Part shown: positions 20,510 through 30,593 of the stretch, piece by piece
Layout: each line of letters opens with the position of its first letter
Position numbering within the stretch: the first letter of the stretch is position 1
From: Amanita rubescens
Taxonomy: Eukaryota > Basidiomycota > Agaricomycetes > Agaricales > Amanitaceae
Assembly: GCA_015039365.1 (NCBI GenBank)
Contig: WION01000136.1
Span: 62,001-126,000 of the forward strand
Direction: 5' to 3'
Length of the DNA: 64,000 nucleotides
Position numbers and translations under genes: made by a program
The notes under the pieces: model-generated
What the model was told of the DNA's origin: nothing
The model's input: only the letters and a program-made list of their open reading frames with translations
Database searches by the model: none

Positions 20510-22570
20510 ATGCCCGATAATACCGACCATGACTCGGGCAAGCGGCTGGCAGGCCCAGGCTCAAAAGAAGTACAAGCGCGCAACAATTGGTTTAGCAGAG
20601 CCGCCAGTTTCATCCTCAGCAGGTGCAAAATGAGTGACGTAGGCCGCGATGCCAAATTCGAAAATTACAGTGCCATTTACCAACGGATCAATGTAGTCAA
20701 TGTGGGAGCACCAAGCACATCACAAACGCATGCAGAGCGGGCGCCAGATGCAAACGGTCTGTTCCACCAATTGCCGGCAACGATCTACTGATCTAGCAAC
20801 GTGATATACTCCTATAGTAATATCAGAATCTGCTAACCGCACCCAAGTGCTGCCCGAGTCTCAGAATGATATTATGTTCGAAGATGGAAATACATCCTCA
20901 AACGTAGCTATCCAGGGGCCGTCAGGTTTCTCCCTTGACTTTTCCTAACCGTCTATCTAAAAGTTATGGAACAGGGTCATTGCAGTCAGGCGACTCGGAC
21001 GTCCCTTCTTCATTACCTCCCGCCGATGTTGACGTGCGTCGCGTCCCTTTACTAGTCTTCGTATTTGCGATTACATTCGCCTACTAGCCCGTTAAAGTAT
21101 TCGAGCCAACAGTTTACGCAGACCCAGATGTTCCTCCGAGTTTCTCTGTGAGTGAACAAGTGATTTTATAGTTCTATGCAGCTCCTGACATGTTGAAGTC
21201 AGTTCAAATTTATTCCCGAGAAATGTTGGTGCTGGGATTGGGTTATCCTCTGTACATGCCCTCACTATCGGAAACTCTTCCAATGGCATATCGAAAAAAA
21301 GGAATAAGGGTCGGAGACGTTGGCGTAATAAGCAAGAATGGCGCCTTCGATTTTTTGTTCAACGCTTGCCGACAACGTGAGGAACCAGATGGGGCGATTA
21401 ATCCAGTTGCTCTTCCAGAGGACTTCGAGTTGCTCGATGCCAAAATCAACGTTCATAAGAAGTATAATCTTCCTACACATCTACTTAGTAGTCATGTCAA
21501 TGCGCTCAGTAGTCCTGATTCGTGAGTGAAAGTTCGTGCTGTAAGGACGATTTTGAACTCAAGATTCATAGGTCTTGTGCTTTCGCTTTTAAATGTTCGG
21601 AAGCAGGAGGAGCAGTTCTCGCGCTACCAAGAGGTGCCAATGTCTATGAAGCAACAAACAAGCGTCATTTCCAGCAACATGCTGCACGCCATGCCGTTAG
21701 TTGGTATAAGTATCTGTTGAATACGGGAAGGGATGTCACAAATGGATCCCTCTATTTTGTCACAGACTGTATCAAGTCTGCGAACTGGGGCATTGCAACC
21801 TTCTATGCAAGTCAGGCAGACAACGATTACTTACATCTGGTTTTTGATGAAGGGTCGTGTCGGTGGAAATTTCTGGGCAAGGTAGAAGCCAGGGACGGAC
21901 CGGGATCAATGGATATAGTCGCCTCCGATGGTGAAGAGCCTAATCAATGTGTATTCCTGTGTGGGTATAAAATCATGCTCCAGCCGCGTATTTGGGACGA
22001 GCTATGGAACGCTGTGCTTGTGGGGTCTCAAGGTGGAGAATCTTGGCCTTATCCCGGAGATTCTCAAAGCCACTTACACGGGACGTCGGGTGGTCGAACC
22101 GATTCCTATCAAGGATCGAGCGCCGACGGCAATACTACGCATATGGATCCCGGCAGTTGCATTCCGAGAGATCAGGCAAGTACTATGGACACGCCGGAGT
22201 CTTGGCTTGGACAAGTCATGCTGGAAGAATTTTGTAGCACAGCAGCTCCTGTGGGCAGTCTAGTTTCCCTCAAGTCCCTTTACGTGTTGATTTTGTTTTC
22301 AGGTGCATCCTTCTGACCTGATCAATGTCATGCTTCTGCATTTGGTGAGATTTCACTCCGACTCATATCACGTTCGGATTTCAAGCCTATCCGAACAGAA
22401 ACCAGAGGCCACTGCTTCCCTCGTGCATGATAGTGAATGGTGCAATCACTTGCCGGATGTAAGCCCCAGCCTTCTGCGAGCTAACAGGATGCTAAGTTCG
22501 CTGGAGGACTTTATCGCTGATCCTATTAATCCTAATGTCGATGGTTTACTCGACAATATAAAGCGGGCGT
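20510..22570 (+). CDS. Agaricomycete unknown domain, probable N-terminal part of the GTPase-pseudokinase gene
   Basis: Exons carry NNWFSRAASFILSRC (about 20585), LKSVQIYSREMLVLGLGYPLYMP with MAYRKKGIRVGDVGVISKNGAFDFLFNACRQ (21190-21370), FAFKCSEAGGAVLALPRGANVYEATNK (21575-21660), NGSLYFVTDCIKSANWGIATF, CVFLCGYKIML, and HPSDLINVMLLHLVRF (22309-22350). The blocks and their order match a large Agaricomycete family of unknown role. Compared with the copy at 13.8-16 kb two T bases are missing near 20943, which gives a stop, so translation may start at the Met at 21190 or the N-terminus may be dead. After 22570 spliced reading leads by short exons (SEEDPEA) to the GTPase, suggesting a single long gene; two neighbouring genes are the alternative. 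Confidence 0.6.
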
Positions 22571-22679
22571 GCAAAGTAATGGTTGATGAGTATGGTATTG
22601 AAATATTTATCATTTATTGTTATTATCTTCCCAAAACTTACATGTCGGACAGGGAGCGCGGTTCTAGAAACGTGGGCCT

Positions 22680-25600
22680 CTTTTCTAATTTCTGAGCAGC
22701 CAGTCAATCATTACCTTTGCAGTTCGGAAGAAGATCCAGAAGCACAGGTGAGATGCAGGTACTATCGGGGGTCATGGGGCCTAACAGGAATACTTGAATT
22801 TTGACCGCAAGAGTCTAGAGAACCTTAAGCCAACCACAGAAGAAGATTATCCAAGGTAACATCATTTAGAGCCATCGATGACATCGAGCTAAACGTGTTG
22901 CAGGTTCTATTTTGACCGCAAGAGTCTAGAGAACCTTAAGCCAACCACAGAAGAAGATTATCCAAGGTAACATCATTTAGAGCCATCGATGACATCGAGC
23001 TAAACGTGTTGCAGGTTCCGGATCCTTATCGTGGGTCGAGTAAGGCCTATTATCAATTCCAGTACAAGTTCTGTTCACGGATGTCCTGTAACAGTCTGGT
23101 GTGGGGAAATCGTCGCTTATCAATGCTATCTTCAAAGCCTCGTTGGCGGTATGTTATCTTTGACGCCCATCCCGGGCCTGCAATTGCTCAATGGGATTTA
23201 GAATGTCGAACACGACCGAGCTGGCGCAGCCAATATCAACAAAGGGATCACCTCACCTTACAACAGGCACCTAATACTTCACGATTCTCAAGGTTATGAG
23301 CCAGGAGACAAGGAAAAATTCAATATCCTGGAGAATTTTATTACGGAGCAAACTAAGAAGCAATCGCCTACCGAGAGGCTTCATGCAATTTGGTGCGCCC
23401 ATAGATAACGCAAGTCGATTGTTTTGATTCACGTCGTTTCACAGGCTGTGTATCCCTGCTTCGTACTCTGGTGGGCGTGTGTTTGAAACAGGCGAAGAAA
23501 ATATTTTTAAGTTGAATCGAAACAAAGGTAACTATCTGAAATCTCTAGCTTAATACGAGACTTACCGTGACAACAGTGCCAATAGTTGTCGTGATCACTA
23601 AATTTGACCTTTACATAGCTGGGTTGTCGAAGCGGGGAAAGCTGAAAGGCCCAAATATTTCTCAGGCGGCTGAGCAAATGTTCGAGCAAACGTTTGGCCA
23701 CAAATTCAAGAAGGGCGGCGTGAGTCAGGATCGCCCCATACCATACGCTCTCGTGTCGAGTATGTCCGCGCCTGACGTTGCTCCGCTTCCATTGATGTCG
23801 TGCAGAATCGCGATCTGATACCTTGCAACGACTGGTCCAAGTCACAATGGAACACATAGGGGCCGAGAGCTCAAGCCTAACCAGCGGACTCCCCGGTAGG
23901 AGCTTTTCTTGATAACATTGCTGAAAATAATCGGTCGGCAGGATCAGATGAAAACCAATCGGGATCGGCGCAGATCGCTTTGGCAACGGCGCAGCGCGTC
24001 GATATGGCGGGTAAAATCGAGGCATCAATAAAGTGAGTACCCCGATTTACTCTGATCCGAAGTTGGACAGTCGTAACATCCGTTATTATTGCAGAGTAGG
24101 AAAGAGGAGTAAGTTAGATTCGTCACTTAACCAACATTCTGTGTCCTTATCTCAATTTATAGAATATTGGAGAGCAATCGCATCCAGCATGGTTTTTCTC
24201 AATGTCAGCCTCGAAAATTGTTTATATGCGATACATAAAGACATCATCACCATCTGGAATTTTCGGGATTTACAAGAGGTATATACAAGAGTGTATCTTA
24301 ATAAATGTACCGCTTGGTTCATCACATCTCCGTAGTTTCTTCTCAGTGATTCATTCCGTCGTCGGGTGACGGTCATAGTGGAAGATCTCAAGGATACAAA
24401 CACTATGTGAGTGAACTAGGTATGTTGGAAATTCGTGCAACTGATGATCGTTTATAGGCAGAGTAACGTAACGGTAGAATCGGCGCTGGCGGGGCGATCG
24501 AAGCTCTGGACGAACGCTGTTCACAAAAACGGGTAAGCACGTACCGCTTCCTACACCGGTAGATATACTGGACTGTTTTACAGACCAGAGCATATCCGTT
24601 GTTTCATGGGATACGTGGTGGATCTCACACTTATCCTTCAAGCCATGTTCCAAGTTTCGCTTCAAGATCGATACGAAGGAGCAGTAATGGTGCATCATGT
24701 GGACGAAATTCTCTACGAGTTTCACAGTTCGGAGAAGAAGAAAATTATCCATAATGCAATCCGCACATTCGCTCAGCACTCGCGCGCAAAAGATGACGTG
24801 GTGGAGAAGATTCAGTTATTGTTAAAGGAAAATCAAGTGCGAGAAGTTCATCCCGGCGGCAACTGGTTGCTAACTGCCGTCTCTTACTATGCCGCAGATG
24901 ACGAAGGCTGATACTCAACTTAACAAAAACAGGCCTCCTCTTCTATCTTTACTTACAATTCTCAGATTTGAGGTGTGAACTTTCGAAAAGTCATCACATT
25001 GTCGCTCATGACTACTAGTTAACTGCGAACGGCCTGGTAGTAAACCAGATTATCCTTGGCCTTGTGTGCGAGCTGTCAAAATTACCAGATTTTCTCAGTG
25101 TAGTCCCCGGCATGGATCCTTTAGATGTCGAATTATTACTTGATTTTATCCTCTACGTACGTATGCGTTTGCTCCGCTTACTCGTTTTGGATTGCCACTT
25201 ACTCCTCATAGCTACTCCAAAAGGATCACCTGTCGACTTGCGGCGTGCCGGACGCCAACCGAAAGGCTAGGAGATTGATGGCCAAACTGATCTCCGAGGC
25301 AAATGTCATACCTCACTCTCTATATATTACCAATGTCAGCTTTGATGCCGAGCATGGCCTTATCGGCATAGGAGGCCACGGACGCGTTCTCAAAGGGAAA
25401 TACAAAGAAGAGGTAGTTGCACTGAAAATGCTCGATAACTTTAACAAAGGACAAACAGTCGTCAGTCCATTTCCTCTTTCTATTGCCCAAATAGTAATTA
25501 TTTGATGAGAAGCTTTCTCAAGAATTTTGCAAGGAAGCTCTAATATGGCGATCGCTCAGACACGATTTTATCCTCCCTCTACTTGGAATATTTAAAGAGC

Positions 25601-26367
25601 AGAGAGTGCAATTTCTCGTATCGCCATTGATGCCGAATGGAACATTGGCGGAGTGGAGGAGAACTGTAAAGCTGCTGTCTTTGGCTGGGATACATAGGCT
25701 GGTAAGATTTTAGCACTTGTCAGAATGTTAAATACAATTCACATATCTTTCAGATGCTTGAGGTAGCAGAGGGTGTTCAATATCTTCACTCGGAAGGAGT
25801 CGTGCATGGCGACATAACAGCAGTGCGTATTTCGATATCGCATTCGATCTATTGGTTTACTACTTTGTCTATCAGGACAACATCTTCCTCGACTCTGAAT
25901 TCCACTGCAAAATTGGTTTAAGCCGACATTCCGACGCCACTGCGGGAAATATGGTTTATACACCACATTATGCTGCTCCGGAGTTGTTTGGTAAATGCAG
26001 CAAATGCAACAAACTCCAGTGCAATGGATGTCGTGGGGAACGGAAGAAAATGATGGCAACAGACGTTTATGCTTTCGGATGCCTTTATTATGCAGTGAGT
26101 CTATCGACTGATCCGTCAGCGCGCGTAACAAGGCTCGTGCAGATATTCTTCAATTCCGTTCCTTATGAAGGGGAATCTCCTCTCCGCGTTGGCTGGCTCG
26201 TCACAACCGGAGAACGTCCACAGCGATTAGAAAACCCGGAAATGGAAGAGAGCCTTTGGAAACTCATCAATGACTGTTGGAAATTCCATGCTGTTGATCG
26301 TCTGCCAATGAATCAAATCGTGGAGAGAATAAGGTGGTTCATTAGTACATCAGCCCAGGGCAAATAA
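22680..26367 (+). CDS. GTPase - helical linker - pseudokinase protein
   Basis: A duplicated 21-residue exon (FDRKSLENLKPTTEEDYPR, twice) leads to FRILIVGR, an intron (23040-23094), then SGVGKSSLINAIF: the P-loop GRSGVGKSS. Next come LILHDSQGYEPGD (G3, DSQG), FETGEENIFKLNRNK and VPIVVVITKFDLY (G4 TKFD, 23597-23608). The helical part has AIHKDIITIWNFRDLQE, MGYVVDLTLILQAMFQVS and LLSLLTILRFE. The kinase-like part has GIGGHGRVLKG, VALK, LIWRSLRHDFILPLLGIF, HGD at 25805-25813, then CKIGLSRH where CKIADFGLSRH is expected: the residues Ala-Asp-Phe are gone, removing the metal-binding Asp. APELFG and DVYAFGCLYY are kept. Stop at 26365-26367. Introns are mostly 45-60 bp. A signalling role is inferred. 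The second kinase present at 10.8-12.3 kb is lost here. Confidence 0.75.
22798..23018 (+). repeat. Perfect 111 bp tandem duplication of an exon plus intron
   Basis: 22798-22907 recurs identically at 22909-23018. Each unit holds a 63 bp exon and a 48 bp intron (GTAACATC...TTGCAG). Splicing of both keeps the frame and repeats 21 residues in front of the GTPase domain. Confidence 0.92.
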
Positions 26368-26632
26368 CATAATTCAAATTGTTTTACCATATGGCATCAT
26401 TAAATATCTGTGTACGATTATATTCCATGTGGATTTATGCTTGCCTTTTTTGTAGCGTTGTACCAGTATTTTACCTTGACTGTCTGATCGTCGATGTAAC
26501 TTGGTTGATATGGTAAACAGATGAAGACTTTTATTTAGTCTTACGATGTTTTGCGTCCTGCAAACGGAAGACAACTTGAATGAGATTACGCCTCTTGCCG
26601 TACGAGCTGCGATTTAGTCGTTGAATTGACAT

Positions 26633-26743
26633 TTGGATTCTTGGAATCTCATCAAGCGCCATTGGGCCCAAATCCCTTCTGAGCGTCCGGCAATGCAAGA
26701 ACTGAGATCGTTGATGGCACGCGCCAAAGGCCGTATTTCGTAG
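26633..26743 (+). pseudogene. C-terminal remnant of the second kinase
   Basis: Reads WNLIKRHWAQIPSERPAMQEL and stops at 26741-26743. It matches the end of the kinase at 12.2-12.3 kb (WKLIKRCW...RRPAM). It lies 270 bp after the pseudokinase stop, exactly where the second kinase ends in the other unit. The body of the kinase is missing, so a deletion removed it. Confidence 0.75.
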
Positions 26744-26862
26744 GGCACGCTCATCATCCGTAGTAAGTGTATTTTAAGCTTGGTGGTCATATTATTCCAT
26801 CAAGAAAAAAGTCTATGATTAGGATATCAACAAAAACAGTCCATGTTATACGTCCCATATTA

Positions 26863-28573
26863 TCATGTCGAAAAAATGCCCATAATCTTAAACATCGGCA
26901 CCGACTTCCCCTCCTCTCCCATAAGCAAACACTCAACATAATGGGACCCCCTCGTAACACCATGATCAATAATCTCCAACGCAGACGTTGGCTCACCCAC
27001 ATTCGCAGCATTCATAATCGTCCTCGCCCCCCCAACATTATCATCCACCCAACACGAAATCTCACTCCCCTCCCCAATCAAACTCAACGGCTCTTTCAAA
27101 TAATAAACGCCGATATCGCCCGCACCGACTTGGATTGGTATCCTAATCTTGCTCGTCGGAAAGGTAGAAAACCAATAATGAGCCGTTGCGTGTAAATTGG
27201 GACTTGGCCCGAAATTTTGGGGGTGGTGAGCTAACCATCCCGAACCGTAAAATAGGGATGGAGGGAGCGGGTTAATGAGGTTGTTTGCGGAGACGCAAAA
27301 TGGGGCGATTTCTTGGAAAGGCCGGGTATTGGATGGTAGGCGGGTGGATATTCGACCTTGGGGGACGTGTAATAGGTGGCTTTGTTGGATGGCGTTGCGG
27401 ATGTTTTCGGGGACTTGTGGTTTGTCGTCGGTTAAGGGATCCGAGTCTTCGTCGTGTGGGACGCCGGGTTCCATGACGGGTTCATGTTCTGGGACACCTT
27501 GGCGATGGCCTATGCCTCCGAATAGGTGGCCTGGATCGCCTGGGAGGTTGCCTGGAGTGATAAAGGGTATGGCGTCGAATGCTTTGCCGTGGGCAATGTC
27601 CCACGCGAGGCATGTTTGCGCTTGGAAGTAGGTTATGAGGATTTCACTGAGGACTTGGTGGCCTGCAGAGTTTGCGAGGACGGGGTCTGCGTAGTATTTG
27701 TTGATGGAGGTCGGGTCGCGGAAGTAGTCTGGGAGGAAGATGGACTTTGCGCTGAGGTGGGGTACGTCGTAGAATCGGGCGACGACGTTGTGCCAGTGGT
27801 CGGGTCCTGCGTAGCCATTGGATTGGTGAGTTTGACGACTAAAGTGGCCGAGGAGGACGACGGCTGGAGAGTCTGGGCGGATGAGGATGGACCGGATGAG
27901 AGTTTCAAAGTGCTCCATTGCGCCGGCGTCGGAAGAGTCCTCGGTATCGAGCTCAACGATGATGAGGTCGGAGTGGTCTGGGAGGTGGTGTGCGCTGCAA
28001 AAAGAAAAATATCTCGAGTCGGTCCGCCGCATGGCACCGTTGGTCAATTCGGAAGCGGGGTGGGGAAAGACGGTGTTCCACCATTGGAAAAAGCGGGATG
28101 GGTAGCATATTGGGGCTATTGGGTCGTCTCCAGCGCCGTGGCAGGAAGAGACTATAGTAGCGTGTGAGCGCTTGTTCAAATAGACACAAGTGACACGTAC
28201 TTGAACCCCCGATGACGCTAATGGTGACGGGGTGACCGGCTAGAGCTCTGTTTAACACACGGAGGACGCGGGCTCCACTTCCCATATGCAATCTGCTCTG
28301 CCCTAGGCGTATAGGTCCGTACTTGTTCCCTACATCGTCTCCAGGGCCAAAAACTGGACAAAAGTCGAATGGATTTGGCTGGTCGCTTGAGCGGAGATAG
28401 TTTTTGGCTTTGAGGTTTGCATTGGAGTAAGTTGGATGGGAAGATGACTCGTTGTAGGACGGGGAGAGAAAGTGGACGAGAATGATGAAGGTGGTTACGA
28501 TGGCGACTATGAGCCAGACGCGATTGAGATTAGAACGAGAAATGCGAGAAGATTTTTGAGAGTCAGAGGCCAT
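26863..28573 (-). CDS. SGNH-like membrane-anchored protein, partner of the CAP59-family gene
   Basis: Two exons: 28201-28573 and 26863-28151, with a 49 bp intron (28152-28200, GTACGT...ATAG); spliced length 552 residues. Residues about 17-40 (VWLIVAIVTTFIILVHFL) form a single N-terminal membrane anchor, so a type II Golgi protein is likely. Spliced reading gives VIGGSISSCHGAGDDP, resembling block I of SGNH hydrolases with Ser as nucleophile. Further on are CYPSRFFQWWNTVFP, LIIVELDTED and DPVLANSAGHQVLSE, whose Asp and His could complete the triad. The last third has LHATAHYWFSTFP and IQVGAGDIGVYYLKEPLSLIGE. It probably modifies an extracellular glycan, for example by acyl transfer or removal. 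An upstream in-frame Met (28633) exists; 28573 is chosen as it lies close to the anchor. It is divergent from the CAP59-family gene, 108 bp away. Two broken copies lie at 12.6 and 17.8 kb. Confidence 0.78.
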
Positions 28574-28681
28574 GAGAGGGTCAGTTTGACCCGGAGAGGC
28601 GATGCGAAGTTGAGCTTTGCCTCTCCGCTGCATTTTTGATGGTGAGAGAAGACTCGGCCCAGTTGCCTTGTTAAGCCATTC
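28574..28681. promoter_or_regulatory. 108 bp bidirectional intergenic region
   Basis: It separates the start codons of the SGNH-type gene (minus) and the CAP59-family gene (plus). TTTGATGGTGAGAGAAGACT (near 28636-28655) recurs at 52656-52675 upstream of the third CAP59-family gene. In this copy the ATG within it runs into a stop, so it is probably conserved 5' leader rather than coding. Confidence 0.55.
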
Positions 28682-30237
28682 ATGCCAACAACTTCAACTC
28701 GTCGAATTCCAGCGCCTGTCGCATTACTCATTGGAATTTTCTTTGGCGTACTCTTTGCTCGTCTTATATCATGGGCAACAGATACAACACCAATTTGGCG
28801 AAGTAGCAACATTGCTGCAAAGTCGCGCCAGCACATCACTCTTCCTACTCTAGATCAACGTCGCAGAGTGTTAGATATCATTTCTACACTCTCTCCTCAC
28901 TACACAAAAGAATGCACTCGTTCATCTCATCTTCAACCTCTCTATACCCACCAAGCCCATGGTCGCTATGCAGCCCTCGTCGGTCATCAATCCTCTTCTG
29001 CCAAATCCTGGCTATACAATCTCTTTGCACCCGACGATCAACACCCACTCAACGAACACACCCACCCAAGACACCCACCTAGCGACCACAAGTATTACTT
29101 TGCCATCAACCTCTACAACTCCTTCGACATCATCCCGGACCTATTTGCCACTCTTTTTAGAGTCGCTTCCGTCCTAGGCTTCCAAAACGTCTACGTATCC
29201 ATCTACGAAAACGGTTCCACCGACCAAACCAAAGCCCTCCTCCGCATCTTCGACGCCCTCACTAAATCCGTCGGTCTACGTGTCGCCATCAGAACATCCA
29301 TGCGGACGCGCGGAGCATTCAACCACCGAATCGAATACCTCGCCGAAATCCGAAACGCCGCCTTTGGGCCCCTCCACGACCTCCGTGATTCAGAAAACGA
29401 ATACTTTGAAACCATCATATTCATGAACGACGTTCTCCCCTGCGTCGACGACCTCCTCGAGCTTATCTGGCAAAGTAGACGGAACAACGCCGGGATCACT
29501 TGTGCAACTGATTACATGTACCACGATGAAATTTCCGCTCCCGTGTTTTATGATAACTGGGTTGCGAGGGATATCAACGGGACGGCGCTAGAGAACGCGC
29601 CTTTTGAAAAGATTTTTCATCATTCAGAGTCGGCGCAGAGGTTCCAACGTCATCTTCCCGTTCAAGTCCAATCTTGCTGGAACGGGATCGCGATATTGGA
29701 TTCGAAACCGTTTTATACACCCCCTCAGGTTAGGTTCCGTATGGCTCGGATCACGGAGGGCGAGTGCAGTGCGAGCGAGTGTAGTTTGATTTGCAATGAT
29801 TATTGGGAAGCTGGGTATGGTCGAATTATGATGGTTCCTAGGGTCAAATTGGCCTATGATAGCGTGCGTGCAACGGTTCTCTGTCTCTTTCAATTTCTCA
29901 TGGGATCCCACAGAAAGTGTTTGATATTATTCACCCCTCGAGGAGAAATTTGACTGCGATAAGAGGGTATAAGCGATTGGGAGGCTTACCGGACGATCCG
30001 AGAACGGATCCCCAAGATCGCTCTTGGTTTGGCCCCCATGATAGGCTGTTTACAAAGGAGGAAAGTGAGCCATTGAACTTTAGACCTGGTCCGGATTATG
30101 TATGGTGTTGGGGATGGGATGGCGCGGGTGATTTGGAAGGTCCAGATGTCGATCCGATATGGGAACGGATGCCGAACAGGTCGTCGAGGCCTGAAGCTGT
30201 CCTCGTTCGTCATGATAGGAGTATACCTTTCTTATGA
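28682..30237 (+). CDS. CAP59-family glycosyltransferase (alpha-1,3-mannosyltransferase type), copy 1
   Basis: Exons 28682-29863 and 29914-30237, with a 50 bp intron (29864-29913); 501 residues. N-terminal anchor PVALLIGIFFGVLFARLISW (residues about 9-28) makes it type II. The catalytic region has LFRVASVLGFQNVYVSIYENGSTDQTK, FMNDVLPCVDDLLEL with a DxxxC-type acidic cluster, GITCATDYMYH, YDNWVARDINGT, QSCWNGIAILDSKPF, and ECSLICNDYWEAGYG. This is the CAP59_mtransfer/GT69 family, whose Cryptococcus members (Cmt1, Cap59) act in mannose-containing capsule glycans; the acceptor here is unknown. The second exon is AIRGYKRLGGLPDDPRTDP to DVDPIWERMPNRSSRPEAVL. The start MPTTSTRRIPAP is supported by the copy at 52709. 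It is paired head-to-head with the SGNH-type gene. Confidence 0.88.
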
Positions 30238-30593
30238 GGTCATCGTGGTGAAGATGTAATACTCTTGCGAGTTAGCTACTGCAACATTGCACTGTCGACC
30301 CGGTTTAATAATATAATCAGCAGTGGACTACAGGGAAAAGCAATGTTGATGGTTCTATCAATTGCTCAGTGGGTTGGAGTCACTATCACTTAGGCAACTT
30401 GGAGGAGATTACCAAACACCACACTTGCAAAACAATCAAGATGCAAGTGATTTGGGAGAGGACATTTCAACCTCAGAATAAAAAATGTTTGCATAACGGT
30501 AGCTACTGTACAACAACTGGAATTTAGCAGTTCTGCTTGATCAGCTTTCCAACATTCATAAGTTGCAACTATCAGTTCCTTGCCAAAGAGGCA
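30238..30593. repeat. Flank duplicated with 38351-38777
   Basis: Sequence between CAP59 copy 1 and the NLR gene aligns closely with the sequence between the broken copies (TTAATAATATAAT, CAACTGGAATTTAGCAGTTC and GTTGCAACTAT in both). It shows that the two genes were duplicated together. It contains no gene. Confidence 0.8.

Noticed and set aside
24990..25090. Separate start of a kinase gene at the Met before TKADTQL (24895)
   Set aside because: In both units this ATG directly follows an intron AG and the upstream exon reads into it in frame, so a continuous gene is preferred; a separate start is not fully excluded.
27275..28167. Plus-strand frames (213 and 118 codons) opposite the SGNH-type gene
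   Set aside because: Antisense shadows; the minus-strand gene has motifs, a proper intron and paralogues.
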